Shown here: piece by piece, positions 1-7,290 of the stretch | How positions within the stretch are numbered: position 1 is the first letter of the stretch | Layout: each line of letters starts with the position of its first letter | From: Cyanobacteria bacterium RU_5_0 | GTDB lineage: Bacteria > Cyanobacteriota > Cyanobacteriia > Elainellales > Elainellaceae | NCBI GenBank assembly: GCA_012033255.1 | Contig: JAAUSF010000047.1 | Span: forward strand, 1 to 32,552 | Direction: 5' to 3' | DNA length: 32,552 nucleotides | Made by a program: the position numbers and the translations under genes | Notes under the pieces: generated by a model | The model's input: only the letters and a program-made list of their open reading frames with translations | Databases searched by the model: none | Told to the model about the DNA's origin: nothing

Positions 1-335
1 TCATTTCAATACTGCGCGATCGCACTTGCTCCAATAGTCTCTCTGACTGAGGAGAACTTAATCCTTCGAGTGCAACTTGATCCTCCAGACGTTGCACTGT
101 TTCCAATAATCCTCAGTCGATCGATGAGATTCAATCCCTTTGAATTGCTGACCATACCATTGCGTGAACTCCGGAAACTGCCTCAAGTAGAAGTTATGCC
201 AAGAAATATAAGATATATCAAAAAGACTAGACACAGATTGATTAAGGCAACGATCGCCATTATTTTCTCAAACCATAAACCCTTGACTTGCTTTCGCGGC
301 TTAGACACGACTTTAGGTTGTTTTTGAATAGTCAT
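1..335 (-). pseudogene. Conserved cyanobacterial membrane protein, 3' partial, two frameshifts
   Basis: The ATG at 335 opens a short basic N-terminus (MTIQKQPKVV) and a hydrophobic segment (IMAIVALINLCLVF). The first frame stops at 183. Adding one base to the A-run at 220-224 (T-run on the coding strand) restores a continuation through FDISYISWHNFYLRQF and IESHRSTEDY. Adding one base at 105-106 restores LETVQRLEDQVALEGL and SERLLEQV, still open at the window edge. I recall this pattern (membrane helix, then a conserved FYLR..P segment, then a coiled region) from a conserved cyanobacterial family of unknown function, from memory only. Both lesions are single-base losses in short homopolymers, so sequencing error is as likely as true decay. 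The start lies just beside the heptad repeat block at 341-422. Confidence 0.6.
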
Positions 336-340
336 GACGG

Positions 341-422
341 TAGAGGGGTGGAGGGGTGGAGGGGTGGAGGGGTGGATGAGTAGAGGGGTAGAGGGGTAGA
401 GGGGTGGATGAGTAGAGGGGTA
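341..422. repeat. STRR heptanucleotide repeats, G-rich arm
   Basis: About eleven units of GGGGTGGA/GGGGTAGA/TGAGTAGA spaced at 7 bp. The arm is complementary to the C-rich repeats at 478-536, so the two can form a large hairpin between two divergent genes. Runs of four G separated by short loops could also form a G-quadruplex. Confidence 0.85.
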
Positions 423-477
423 AGTTTGTGATGGGCAGATTGAATAGGGTTCAGATGAACAGGAAAAATATGTGTAT

Positions 478-536
478 TCATCCACTCATCCACTCATCCA
501 CTCATCCACCCCTCCACCCCTCCACCCCTCCACCCT
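478..536. repeat. STRR heptanucleotide repeats, C-rich arm
   Basis: Four TCATCCAC-type heptads followed by four CCCCTCCA-type heptads, the reverse complement of the units at 341-422. It lies directly upstream of the hydrolase gene and would form its untranslated leader. Confidence 0.85.
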
Positions 537-613
537 GCTCCTCTCACAACCTTACCTTGGGCGAATTTGAAGCTTACGCTAAGATATTTAACGATCGTTT
601 ACATTTTTCAGAT

Positions 614-1489
614 ATGCAAACTACTGTTATAGCTGCCACCGGAGCCTATTGGCAGTGGCGAGGTTATTCAGTTTATTACGTCAAGGCAGGTAAACAGCAA
701 TCCGATCGCCCTCCTCTACTGTTGGTTCATGGGTTTGGGGCATCTACCGATCACTGGCGGAAAAACATGGCTGGGTTGAGCCAAGAGTTTGAGGTGTGGG
801 CGATCGATCTTCTGGGATTTGGGCGATCGACAAAGCCCAACATTGAGTATAGTGGCTGTCTTTGGCGCGATCAGCTGCATGAGTTTATTCAAACGATAGT
901 TGGGCAACCTGCGGTGCTGGTAGGAAATTCTTTAGGTGGGTATGCCTCGCTGTGTGTCGCAGCACAACGCCCTGAGTCGGCGGTTGGGTTGATATTAGTA
1001 AATTGCGCGGGTCCCTTTACGCCAACAGAGCCAGTTCCAGAACCTAATCCTGTTCAAAAGTTCATTCAGGGGATGGTGCGATCGGTTCTGCTACAGCCAT
1101 TGCCGAGTTTCCTGCTATTCCAATACATTCGGCAAAAATCGGTGATTCGTAAAACACTTTCTCAGGTTTATCTTGATCAAACGGCTGTCACCGATCAATT
1201 GATAGAAGATATTTATCGTCCTTCCTGTGATGCCGGAGCCGCAACTGTTTTTGCTGCCGTATTCAAAGCGACTCAAGGCGAAAAGAATGATATTTTGCTG
1301 GGTCAAATGACTTGCCCTCTTTTAGTGCTATGGGGTGAAGGTGATCCCTGGATCAATGCTCGGAAGCAGGGCACGAAGTTTCGACAGCACTATCCCCAGT
1401 TGACAGAGTATTATCTGCAAGCGGGGCATTGTCCGCATGATGAAGTCCCTGAACAGGTGAATGCCTTGATTCAAGACTGGGTACTATAG
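614..1489 (+). CDS. Alpha/beta-fold hydrolase
   Basis: A 291-residue soluble serine hydrolase. The oxyanion-hole motif is LLLVHGFGAS near residues 36-44. The nucleophile elbow is GNSLGGY with Ser106, the acid is probably Asp244 in WGEGDPW, and the base is His272 in AGHCPHDE. A cap segment rich in Pro and hydrophobic residues lies around 135-215. The elbow GNSLGGY resembles cyanobacterial and plastid hydrolases of the pheophytinase/chlorophyll-dephytylase type, but the substrate cannot be read from the sequence. The frame stays open upstream to 428, but that part translates the heptad repeats into a His/Pro/Ser-rich tract. I therefore take the ATG at 614, which puts the fold at the N-terminus as usual for the family. 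It is divergent from the broken membrane protein gene, with the repeat hairpin between them. Confidence 0.85.
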   Translation: MQTTVIAATGAYWQWRGYSVYYVKAGKQQSDRPPLLLVHGFGASTDHWRKNMAGLSQEFEVWAIDLLGFGRSTKPNIEYSGCLWRDQLHEFIQTIVGQPAVLVGNSLGGYASLCVAAQRPESAVGLILVNCAGPFTPTEPVPEPNPVQKFIQGMVRSVLLQPLPSFLLFQYIRQKSVIRKTLSQVYLDQTAVTDQLIEDIYRPSCDAGAATVFAAVFKATQGEKNDILLGQMTCPLLVLWGEGDPWINARKQGTKFRQHYPQLTEYYLQAGHCPHDEVPEQVNALIQDWVL

Positions 1490-1503
1490 CTAAGTTCTGA
1501 GGA

Positions 1504-1524
1504 CTGAGTGCTGAGTGCTGAGTC
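1504..1524. repeat. STRR heptad CTGAGTG x3
   Basis: Three consecutive CTGAGTG/CTGAGTC heptads just after the hydrolase stop codon. The rest of 1490-1733 shows no gene or clear terminator. Confidence 0.7.
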
Positions 1525-1733
1525 AGGATGGATTGACCGTTTGCCTTTCAGCCTTGGGCATTGTCCTGACCACGCTGGCTACTGTTATAGAAATTAGAAA
1601 TCGGTTGAGTTGAATTGTTTCTTGGGAAACCATAGTCATTCTGATTGAATCCTCTGCCCCTTTAGCCTCTATCTTAGAGAGGGAGTTTGGTATGGGTATC
1701 GGTTCCGCTTGATAATCAGATTAATCAATCAGA

Positions 1734-2198
1734 ATGAATTTTCTACAAAGACTGTCTAAATATATCAAAATGGCAACCAGCGATGAGAATTTTTTGCTCT
1801 TTTTGGAAAGGATCGAATCTCTGGTTTCCAAGGTGCTTTCGATCGCCATGATTGTCGTCCTCCTGGTTGCTACCGTTGATCTATGCGTTTTTTTGGCTCA
1901 CGAGATCCTTTCTGAACCAACGGGCTTTTTCACCACTACTCTCATTGAGATATTTGGGCTATTCTTGAATATTTTAATTGCGCTAGAAGTTTTGGAGAAT
2001 ATCACCGCCTATCTTAAGAAACACGTTGTACAGGTAGAGTTGGTGATTGTCACTTCGCTGATTGCAGTGGCGCGTAAAATAATTATTTTTGATTTCAGTA
2101 AATCTACGGGGGTTGAGTTAATGGGTTTGGCATTGGCTATTCTGGCATTATCTACGGGTTATTGGCTCGTGCGCCGCACAAATCGACAGTTCCAGTAG
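1734..2198 (+). CDS. PsiE-family membrane protein
   Basis: A 154-residue integral membrane protein. Hydrophobic segments lie near residues 34-57, 68-87, 100-115 and 127-146, giving about four helices. The stretch FFTTTLIEIFGLFLNILIALE, followed by ENITAYLKKH and VELVIVTSLIAVARKIIIFD, matches the phosphate-starvation-inducible PsiE family (Pfam PF06146) as I know it. Its biochemical role is unknown. In enterobacteria psiE responds to phosphate limitation, but no Pho box is evident here. It stands alone, about 240 bp after the hydrolase and 131 bp before speA, on the same strand. The ATG at 1734 is the only good start. Family confidence is good; a role in phosphate stress is inference. Confidence 0.8.
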   Translation: MNFLQRLSKYIKMATSDENFLLFLERIESLVSKVLSIAMIVVLLVATVDLCVFLAHEILSEPTGFFTTTLIEIFGLFLNILIALEVLENITAYLKKHVVQVELVIVTSLIAVARKIIIFDFSKSTGVELMGLALAILALSTGYWLVRRTNRQFQ

Positions 2199-2329
2199 CC
2201 AATCACTGGCTTCGCAAACCGTTGTGAACGTTAACCCAACCCTTGGGCGTTCGCATCGCTACTCACCGGATCGGAGTGAATGCGATAAACTGGCAGTTCA
2301 GCAAGTGATCGTGAGGTCAAGAGATAAGG

Positions 2330-4414
2330 ATGGGGAAACAATCGATCGCCACCAAGCGCGAAAAACAACTGGAAAGCCAGGATGACGGTTCACAGGCTCA
2401 GGAACATCGTCTCGATCAGATGGCTCACTCTACAGAGCCAGCGCAGGTTCCGTCAAAACAGTCTTGGACGATCGAAGACAGTGAGGAACTTTACCGAATT
2501 CAAGGTTGGGGTGAACCTTACTTTTCGATCAATGCAGCGGGTCATATCACAGTGTCTCCGAAGGGCGATCGAGGGGGTTCTCTGGATCTGTTTGAGTTAG
2601 TAAATGCCTTAAAACAACGCAATGTGGGGCTGCCGTTGCTGATTCGTTTCTCGGATATTCTGGAAGACCGGATCGAACGGCTGAATGCTTGTTTTTCTAA
2701 GGCGATCGCTCGGTATAGCTATGATGGAGTCTATCGGGGCGTGTTCCCAGTCAAGTGCAATCAGCAGCGCCACTTGATCGAGGCATTGGTACGTTTTGGT
2801 AAACCGCATCAGTTCGGACTGGAAGCCGGATCGAAGCCAGAATTATTGATTGCTTTAGCGACGCTCGATACTCCGGGCGCACTGCTGATCTGCAACGGTT
2901 ATAAAGATCAGGAGTATGTGGAGACTGCAATGTTGGCACGGCGATTGGGACATACTCCTATCATCGTGTTGGAGCAGTTAGAAGAAGTGGAATTGGTGAT
3001 TGAAGCCAGTCGTAGACTTCAGGTGCAGCCGATTTTGGGCATTCGTGCCAAGCTAAGCGCAAAGGGTATCGGGCGTTGGGGAACATCCGCAGGCGATCGT
3101 GCTAAGTTTGGTTTGACGATCCCGGAAGTGATCAATGCGGTTGAGCAATTGCGATCGGCGGGAATGCTCGATTCATTGCAACTCCTCCATTTCCACATTG
3201 GCTCTCAGATTTCAGCCATCAGCGTCGTCAAAGATGCCCTCCGGGAAGCCAGCCAGATCTACGCTGAATTGGTGCGGCTCGGTGCGAATATGCAATACCT
3301 TGATGTGGGCGGCGGTTTGGGCGTTGATTATGACGGTTCCAAAACCAACTTCTATGCCTCCAAGAACTACAGTATGCAGAACTACGCCAATGATGTGATT
3401 GCGGCAATCAAAGATATGTGCGTAGCGCGGGGGCTAACTATGCCAACGATCGTCAGTGAGAGTGGACGGGCGATCGCGTCTCATCAATCGGTTCTTGTCT
3501 TCGATGTTTTGGGCACCAGCGATGTAATTTCTGAAATCCCAGAACTGCCGCATGACGATGATCCGCTCATCATTCGCAATTTGTATGAAACCTACCAATC
3601 CATCAATGTCGATAACTATCAGGAGGCATACCACGACGCCACTCAGTTTAAAGAGGAAGCCGTTAGCATATTCGGGTTTGGTTTCTTGAGTTTGCCCGAT
3701 CGCGCTCGTGCAGAACGGCTCTATTGGGCGTGTTGTGCCAAAATTCTGCAAATTGCTCGTCAGCAAGACTATGTGCCAGATGATCTAGAAGATCTCGAAA
3801 AGATTATGGCATCAATCTATTATGTCAATCTTTCCGTTTTCCAGTCGGCTCCCGATAGTTGGGCGATCGATCAACTTTTCCCCATCCTGCCAATTCATCG
3901 CTTAGACGAAGAACCCACTTGTCGCGGCACCCTGGCTGACCTCACCTGCGACAGTGACGGCAAGATTGATCAATTCATCGATTTACGGGATGTGAAATAT
4001 GTGTTGGAACTGCATCCGCTTCAGCCAACCGAGCAGGAGAACCCGAAGAGCGGAGAACCCACTCATCCCTCCGCTCTCATCCCTCCTCCTGCCTATGCAC
4101 CTTATTACCTCGGTCTGTTCTTGAATGGAGCCTATCAAGAAATCATGGGGAATCTGCATAACCTATTTGGCGATACAAATGCTGTCCACATTAAGCTCAC
4201 ACCCAAGGGCTATCAGATCGAACATGTCGTTAAAGGTGACACGATGACTGAGGTGTTGGGTTATGTGCAATATGACAGTGAAGACCTGATTGAAAATATT
4301 CGCCGTCGAGCCGAACAAGCGTTGCAGGAAAACCGAATCACTCTACAAGAGTCCCAATTGCTGCTGCAAAATTATGAACGCAGCCTCAGCCGCTATACCT
4401 ATCTCGCATCTTAG
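2330..4414 (+). CDS. speA: Biosynthetic arginine decarboxylase
   Basis: Converts L-arginine to agmatine and CO2, the first step of the agmatine route to putrescine, and acts in the cytosol. The 694 residues are a little longer than the usual 630-660. The PLP lysine is Lys142 in GVFPVKCNQ. The fold-III barrel continues with GLEAGSKPEL, the HFHIGSQIS motif and a glycine-rich DVGGGLGVDYDG phosphate-binding loop. The C-terminal domain carries LTCDSDGKID, the conserved catalytic cysteine segment. Two additions stand out: a hydrophilic N-terminal extension of about 45 residues (Gln/Ser/Glu-rich), and a Pro/Ser/His-rich insert near residues 565-585 just before YYLGLFLNGAYQ, which looks like repeat-derived filler. 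It converges with plsY across a 32-bp gap. Confidence 0.97.
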   Translation: MGKQSIATKREKQLESQDDGSQAQEHRLDQMAHSTEPAQVPSKQSWTIEDSEELYRIQGWGEPYFSINAAGHITVSPKGDRGGSLDLFELVNALKQRNVGLPLLIRFSDILEDRIERLNACFSKAIARYSYDGVYRGVFPVKCNQQRHLIEALVRFGKPHQFGLEAGSKPELLIALATLDTPGALLICNGYKDQEYVETAMLARRLGHTPIIVLEQLEEVELVIEASRRLQVQPILGIRAKLSAKGIGRWGTSAGDRAKFGLTIPEVINAVEQLRSAGMLDSLQLLHFHIGSQISAISVVKDALREASQIYAELVRLGANMQYLDVGGGLGVDYDGSKTNFYASKNYSMQNYANDVIAAIKDMCVARGLTMPTIVSESGRAIASHQSVLVFDVLGTSDVISEIPELPHDDDPLIIRNLYETYQSINVDNYQEAYHDATQFKEEAVSIFGFGFLSLPDRARAERLYWACCAKILQIARQQDYVPDDLEDLEKIMASIYYVNLSVFQSAPDSWAIDQLFPILPIHRLDEEPTCRGTLADLTCDSDGKIDQFIDLRDVKYVLELHPLQPTEQENPKSGEPTHPSALIPPPAYAPYYLGLFLNGAYQEIMGNLHNLFGDTNAVHIKLTPKGYQIEHVVKGDTMTEVLGYVQYDSEDLIENIRRRAEQALQENRITLQESQLLLQNYERSLSRYTYLAS

Positions 4415-4446
4415 AGAGAGAAGGTATGCGGTATCCATTCGACCTA

Positions 4447-5118
4447 TCAACTCTGCTGCGACTCTTGATGCGTTTGTCCCAAGCGCGGTTCGGTGCCAGC
4501 GATCAGGCGTTGGATGTTGGCTTGGTGTCGCCAGATCACATAGAGTCCGCCAGCGATCGTCATCAGTTGATAGGCAAGAGGTTGCCAGAATATCCACATC
4601 AGCGCAATGGCAGCGATCGCGGCTGAAATCGAACTAAGTGAGACAATTCGGAAGATTGCCAGCACTAGCCCAAACACAATTCCGGCTCCCAGCCCAACTT
4701 GCCAGCACATCGTGAGCAAAACTCCTAACCCAGTGGCGGCGGATTTGCCTCCCGTGAAGCGAATCCAGACGGATCGACTATGTCCTAAAATTGCCATCAA
4801 TGCGGCTAACGTGACGGCCCAATCGATCCACGTTTGAGCCACGATCCCGTTTGGAATGGTGACAGCTACGGTTGGCAGCGAATAGAGCCAGCGAGTGAAA
4901 AGAATTGCAGTGACTCCCTTTAAGACATCCACCCACAATACGACTAGCGCAGGCACTTTGCCTAAAGTCCGTAAGACATTGGTTGCCCCGATCGACTTTG
5001 AGCCATGCTCCCGAATATCGATCCCCTTGAGAATTCGTCCTGCTAAATAGCCCGTCGGAATTGAGCCAAACAGATAGGAAACGACGATAACCAGCAGCCC
5101 ATACGCTATCCAGAGCAT
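4447..5118 (-). CDS. plsY: Glycerol-3-phosphate acyltransferase PlsY
   Basis: Membrane enzyme that transfers the acyl group from acyl-phosphate to glycerol-3-phosphate, giving lysophosphatidic acid, the first step of phospholipid synthesis. The 223 residues fit the family. The three conserved loops are present: GSIPTGYLAGR (18-28), then GSKSIGATNVLRTLGK, then GHSRSVWIRFTGGKSAATGLGV. DVLKG follows the second. Multiple hydrophobic helices (MLWIAYGLLVIVVSYLF at the start) match the multi-pass topology. The C-terminus ends in a short polar tail. It converges with speA. Its upstream side, 5119 onward, is where the accessory toxin-antitoxin island begins, so its original upstream neighbour may have been displaced. 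Confidence 0.96.
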   Translation of the reverse strand: MLWIAYGLLVIVVSYLFGSIPTGYLAGRILKGIDIREHGSKSIGATNVLRTLGKVPALVVLWVDVLKGVTAILFTRWLYSLPTVAVTIPNGIVAQTWIDWAVTLAALMAILGHSRSVWIRFTGGKSAATGLGVLLTMCWQVGLGAGIVFGLVLAIFRIVSLSSISAAIAAIALMWIFWQPLAYQLMTIAGGLYVIWRHQANIQRLIAGTEPRLGQTHQESQQS

Positions 5119-5145
5119 TGTTCAACCCTCTTCCACATCGCACTA

Positions 5146-5280
5146 TCAGTTTACTGGAAGAACAGTATCTCCTCTGCAATCACCCAAATCAAACACCACG
5201 ATAAAAGTGGCATCGGGAATCAATCGTCGCAGGGCTTGAGCATAACCATCCGTATCCGATCGCTTGTGAAACCGGGCGAT
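5146..5280 (-). pseudogene. METLF small-protein gene, copy 1, 5' end deleted
   Basis: The reading frame IARFHKRSDTDGYAQALRR, then LIPDATFIVVFDLGD, is the C-terminal two thirds of the small protein whose intact copies lie at 5959-6159 and 8666-8866. The N-terminal third and its leader are missing. At 5280/5281 the sequence switches abruptly into the 3' end of a ribbon-helix-helix gene on the other strand, which is intact only at 7658-7834. This is a deletion scar between two divergent genes of one cassette. The C-terminal tail after FDLGD also differs from the other copies. Confidence 0.8.
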
Positions 5281-5368
5281 GCAAGATAGGGATATGAGTA
5301 CTGTTGCGACAGAACTAATCGAAGCCTGGGTGAAGCAGCAAGAATCCGTGCAGCAACAAGACAAGTGA
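5281..5368 (+). pseudogene. 3' remnant of ParG-like ribbon-helix-helix gene
   Basis: Encodes QDRDMSTVATELIEAWVKQQ to the stop. It is nearly identical to the last 28 codons of the intact gene at 7658-7834 (one visible residue difference, Ala for Val in LIEAWV). It has no start and no first strand, so it cannot make a functional DNA-binding dimer. It continues into the same downstream repeat block as the intact copy. Confidence 0.8.
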
Positions 5369-5500
5369 TTCCCTTGTTTTATTGGGTCATCTGCCTCTGA
5401 CACTATTTGAGGCATAAGTTGCTCTGCCATAATGTAGATAATTTGGACGATCGATTCTAGTCAATTGCAGGCAAGATGCCTGCGCTACGGTTATTTCAAA
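5369..5500. repeat. Interspersed repeat block, copy 1
   Basis: About 130 bp shared with 7835-7959. It contains two stem-loops: GCCTC...GAGGC at 5393-5413, and GCAGGC-AAGAT-GCCTGC near 5468-5484. The second resembles a REP-like motif I recall as frequent in cyanobacterial genomes. The block sits between the RHH gene (remnant here) and the toxin-antitoxin pair in both units. Confidence 0.85.
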
Positions 5501-5503
5501 ACT

Positions 5504-5722
5504 ATGCAACGAATCAAGATTATTGTTGAAAAACATGCGGATGGATATGTGGCGTATCCACTGGGAATTGAAGGCGTGGTGGTGGGAGAAGGAGATACTT
5601 ACGAAGACGCTCTAGCCGATGTTAAATCGGCAATTCAGTTTCATATTGAAACCTTTGGAGCAGAGGTGTTGGAACCAGACTCTCTCGTGCTAGAAGCCTT
5701 TGTTGCTGAGGCGAGTGTGTAA
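5504..5722 (+). CDS. hicB: HicB-family antitoxin
   Basis: A 72-residue HicB-like antitoxin predicted to bind and neutralise the HicA mRNA interferase encoded next to it. The partial RNase-H-like fold reads [19 protein letters not shown], then [22 protein letters not shown], typical of short HicB proteins. There is no obvious C-terminal DNA-binding domain, so autoregulation by HicB alone is uncertain. I chose the ATG at 5504 because the upstream ATG at 5465 lies inside the repeat block and adds residues (QARCLRYGYF) translated from that repeat. The stop codon overlaps the hicA start by one base (TAATG), the sign of translational coupling. First toxin-antitoxin pair of the island. Confidence 0.85.
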   Translation: MQRIKIIVEKHADGYVAYPLGIEGVVVGEGDTYEDALADVKSAIQFHIETFGAEVLEPDSLVLEAFVAEASV

Positions 5723-5958
5723 TGTCTAAGTTTCCCGTTGATGCTCCTAAAGCGAGGGTCATCAAGGCGTTTGAGCGATTGGGTTTTCAAGTCGTTAGAG
5801 CCAGGGAACATATTGCAATGGTGCGAGAGAAGCCGGACGGCTCCCGAACTTCCTTGACCTTGCCTAATCACGATCGCATCAAAAGTTCAACCCTCCGAAC
5901 CATCTGCACTCAAGCAGACATTTCACGTGAGGATTTCTTGAACGCCTATGACCAGTAA
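5722..5958 (+). CDS. hicA: HicA-family mRNA interferase toxin
   Basis: A 78-residue HicA toxin of the double-stranded RNA-binding-like fold, which cleaves mRNA. Visible family features are [19 protein letters not shown] with the catalytic His in REHIAMVRE, then [21 protein letters not shown], ending in a helix with REDFL. The length fits the family. The order hicB-hicA is the less common arrangement but frequent in cyanobacteria. The METLF copy 2 gene on the opposite strand ends at the very next base, so the toxin stop marks the cassette boundary. No lesions are visible. Confidence 0.87.
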   Translation: MSKFPVDAPKARVIKAFERLGFQVVRAREHIAMVREKPDGSRTSLTLPNHDRIKSSTLRTICTQADISREDFLNAYDQ

Positions 5959-6159
5959 CTATGACCCTCGATCGCCCAAATCGAACAGCACGATAAAAGT
6001 GGCATCGGGAATCAATCGTCGCAGGGCTTGAGCATAACCATCCGCATCCGATCGCTTGTGAAACCGGGCGATCGTGACTCGTTGGAGATTGGGCAACAAA
6101 CGAACCACCGCCCAATGGTTAAGGCGATCGGCATAGGTCATAATGAATAGTGTCTCCAT
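5959..6159 (-). CDS. METLF small protein, copy 2 (unknown function)
   Basis: A 66-residue protein beginning METLFIMTYADRLNHWAVV, followed by RLLPNLQRVTIARFHKRSDADG and LIPDATFIVLFDLGD. It has no signal peptide, membrane helix or recognised catalytic motif. Alternating hydrophobic strands and a Lys/Arg-rich middle suggest a compact alpha/beta fold. I recall similar short hypothetical proteins in other cyanobacteria but know no function. It is the first fully intact copy of a family present four times between 5146 and 8866. It is divergent from the RHH gene at 6323, 164 bp away, and that spacing recurs in the other copies. The conserved leader contains a hairpin at 6175-6215. Confidence 0.6.
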   Translation of the reverse strand: METLFIMTYADRLNHWAVVRLLPNLQRVTIARFHKRSDADGYAQALRRLIPDATFIVLFDLGDRGS

Positions 6160-6174
6160 GCAAATTGGAACGTC

Positions 6175-6215
6175 AGCCAGCAGTCCCGGAGCCTGAGAAC
6201 CTTGGGAGTGCTGGT
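6175..6215. other. Conserved stem-loop in METLF leader, copy 2
   Basis: AGCCAGCAGTCCC pairs with GGGAGTGCTGG across a 16-base loop and is followed on the plus strand by a T-run. The same element occurs at 7516-7557 and 8882-8923. It could act as a terminator for plus-strand reading or as a leader structure for the minus-strand gene. Confidence 0.6.
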
Positions 6216-6249
6216 TTTTAGCTTTCTCGTACCTTACAGATTAACATGT

Positions 6250-6279
6250 AGTAAGCATTAGTAAGCATTAGTAAGCGCA
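6250..6279. promoter_or_regulatory. Iteron-like operator, three direct repeats
   Basis: AGTAAGCATT occurs twice and AGTAAGCGCA once, in tandem at 10-bp spacing, about one helical turn. The array lies 44 bp upstream of the ribbon-helix-helix gene at 6323. CopG-type proteins typically bind such tandem sites, so it is a likely autoregulatory operator. Confidence 0.55.
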
Positions 6280-6322
6280 AATATTATAGGATAAGCAAAA
6301 TACTGAATTTATCGGTGACACA

Positions 6323-6511
6323 ATGGAGGAAGTATACGCAGATTCAGAGTTCATGACTGACAGTGAGCGCATTTCGGTTGTTTTGCCATCAGAAACGAAA
6401 AAAGCACTAGAGCAGCTTTGTCAAATTGAAAAGCGTTCAATTTCCAACTTTGTCTATTTATTGATTCAAGAAGCGATCGACAAAGCGAAAGCAGAGGGAA
6501 AGCTCCCCTAA
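6323..6511 (+). CDS. Ribbon-helix-helix (CopG-like) DNA-binding protein
   Basis: A 62-residue protein. The pattern is RISVVLPSETKKALEQLC (strand and first helix), then RSISNFVYLLIQEAID (turn and second helix), the standard ribbon-helix-helix arrangement of CopG-type repressors and antitoxins. A short acidic N-terminus precedes the strand. An internal ATG at 6353 (MTDSERIS) would give a more typical length, and neither start has a convincing Shine-Dalgarno sequence at the right spacing. It has no obvious toxin partner: the next pair (6570-7227) has its own antitoxin. Its fixed divergent partner is METLF copy 2. Tandem 10-bp repeats at 6250-6279 are the probable operator. Confidence 0.7.
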   Translation: MEEVYADSEFMTDSERISVVLPSETKKALEQLCQIEKRSISNFVYLLIQEAIDKAKAEGKLP

Positions 6512-6569
6512 AGGGAGGTCGCTTGCGGTGGTGGGGCGATAGGATGAAGGGAGTTGATGAGAAGAAGGT

Positions 6570-6812
6570 ATGAAAACGATCGAAATTCAAATTGATGATC
6601 AACTTCTCCAATGCGCCCAAGCCGTTGCTGAGTCGCGTCACTCGACAGTGCAAGAATTGCTAGTCGAAATGCTTAAACTTTTGACTAGACCAGAAGTAGT
6701 GAACGACCCAATCACAGGGATATTTGCAGATGAACCTGAGGCAATGGATGAGATCATGTCATCCATAAAAACAGAGCGAGGTTGGAATCAGAATCAGGCA
6801 CCGCGTGGATAA
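6570..6812 (+). CDS. VapB-like antitoxin
   Basis: An 80-residue antitoxin predicted to neutralise the PIN toxin encoded next. The N-terminal strand TIEIQIDDQLLQCAQAVAE and the helix STVQELLVEML are consistent with a ribbon-helix-helix or related DNA-binding half. The C-terminal half (MDEIMSSIKTERGWN) would wrap the toxin. It overlaps the vapC start (GTG at 6805) by 8 bp, so the pair is translationally coupled. A purine-rich GAGAAGAAGG lies just upstream of the ATG. It is second in the series of four toxin-antitoxin pairs. Confidence 0.75.
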   Translation: MKTIEIQIDDQLLQCAQAVAESRHSTVQELLVEMLKLLTRPEVVNDPITGIFADEPEAMDEIMSSIKTERGWNQNQAPRG

Positions 6813-7227
6813 GGTATTGCTAGACACAGATGTTTTCTCTCAAATCCTCCGACGATACAATTCTCAAATCGTAGTTAGATCCGCAGCCTATTTAGCCAAT
6901 TTTGGGCAGTTTACAATTTCGGCAGTCACCGCCCTGGAGATTGTTAAAGGCTGGCACAAGCTACAACGAGAAGACCGAATTCAGCAATTCGTGAGCGGAC
7001 TATCTAGTGTTGAGGTCATGGTCATGAATTTGGATGACTTCTTGTTAACCGGACGCATTAGTGCCGATTTGGAACGGATGGGACAACCCATTGGCTTAGC
7101 GGATACAATGATTGCTGCCGCTGCCTTACAAAACAACCTAACCTTGATTACTGGCAACCGATCGCACTACCAAAGAATTGTCTTACTTGGTTATAGCTTG
7201 AGACTGGATAGCTGGTTGAATAACTAA
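6805..7227 (+). CDS. vapC: PIN-domain ribonuclease toxin (VapC type)
   Basis: A 140-residue VapC-like toxin, a Mg-dependent endoribonuclease usually aimed at tRNA or rRNA. Acidic PIN residues are visible: Asp7 in VLLDTDVFSQ, Glu in SAVTALEIVKG, and Asp in GLADTMIAAAAL. The last motif is LITGNRSHY, where Asn replaces the fourth acid as is common in the family. It starts at GTG 6805 inside the end of the antitoxin gene. No lesion is visible, so it is probably functional. After its stop there are about 60 bp with a fragment of another antitoxin gene before METLF copy 3. Confidence 0.88.
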   Translation: MDKVLLDTDVFSQILRRYNSQIVVRSAAYLANFGQFTISAVTALEIVKGWHKLQREDRIQQFVSGLSSVEVMVMNLDDFLLTGRISADLERMGQPIGLADTMIAAAALQNNLTLITGNRSHYQRIVLLGYSLRLDSWLNN

Positions 7228-7259
7228 TTGTAAGCTACCAACAAAACCCCTAGACTTTA

Positions 7260-7290
7260 ATGAAGACCATTGACACAACTGTGATTGTCA
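7260..7290 (+). pseudogene. 5' fragment of a MazE-like antitoxin gene
   Basis: ATGAAGACCATTGACACAAC and the following bases encode MKTIDTTVIV. They nearly repeat the first ten codons of the antitoxin gene at 8025 (MKTIETTAIV), then run straight into the 3' end of METLF copy 3. This is a breakpoint remnant showing that a further toxin-antitoxin copy once began here. Confidence 0.7.

Noticed and set aside
183..485. 100-residue minus-strand protein with a Pro/Ser/His-rich start
   Set aside because: The first half is translated heptad repeat; the real start is the ATG at 335 and the frame breaks at 220-224.
341..536. CRISPR array
   Set aside because: The units are 7-bp tandem heptads without spacers; no cas genes in the window.
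3434..3766. 110-residue minus-strand frame inside speA
   Set aside because: Lies fully within a well-conserved gene on the other strand; a frame shadow with no domain.
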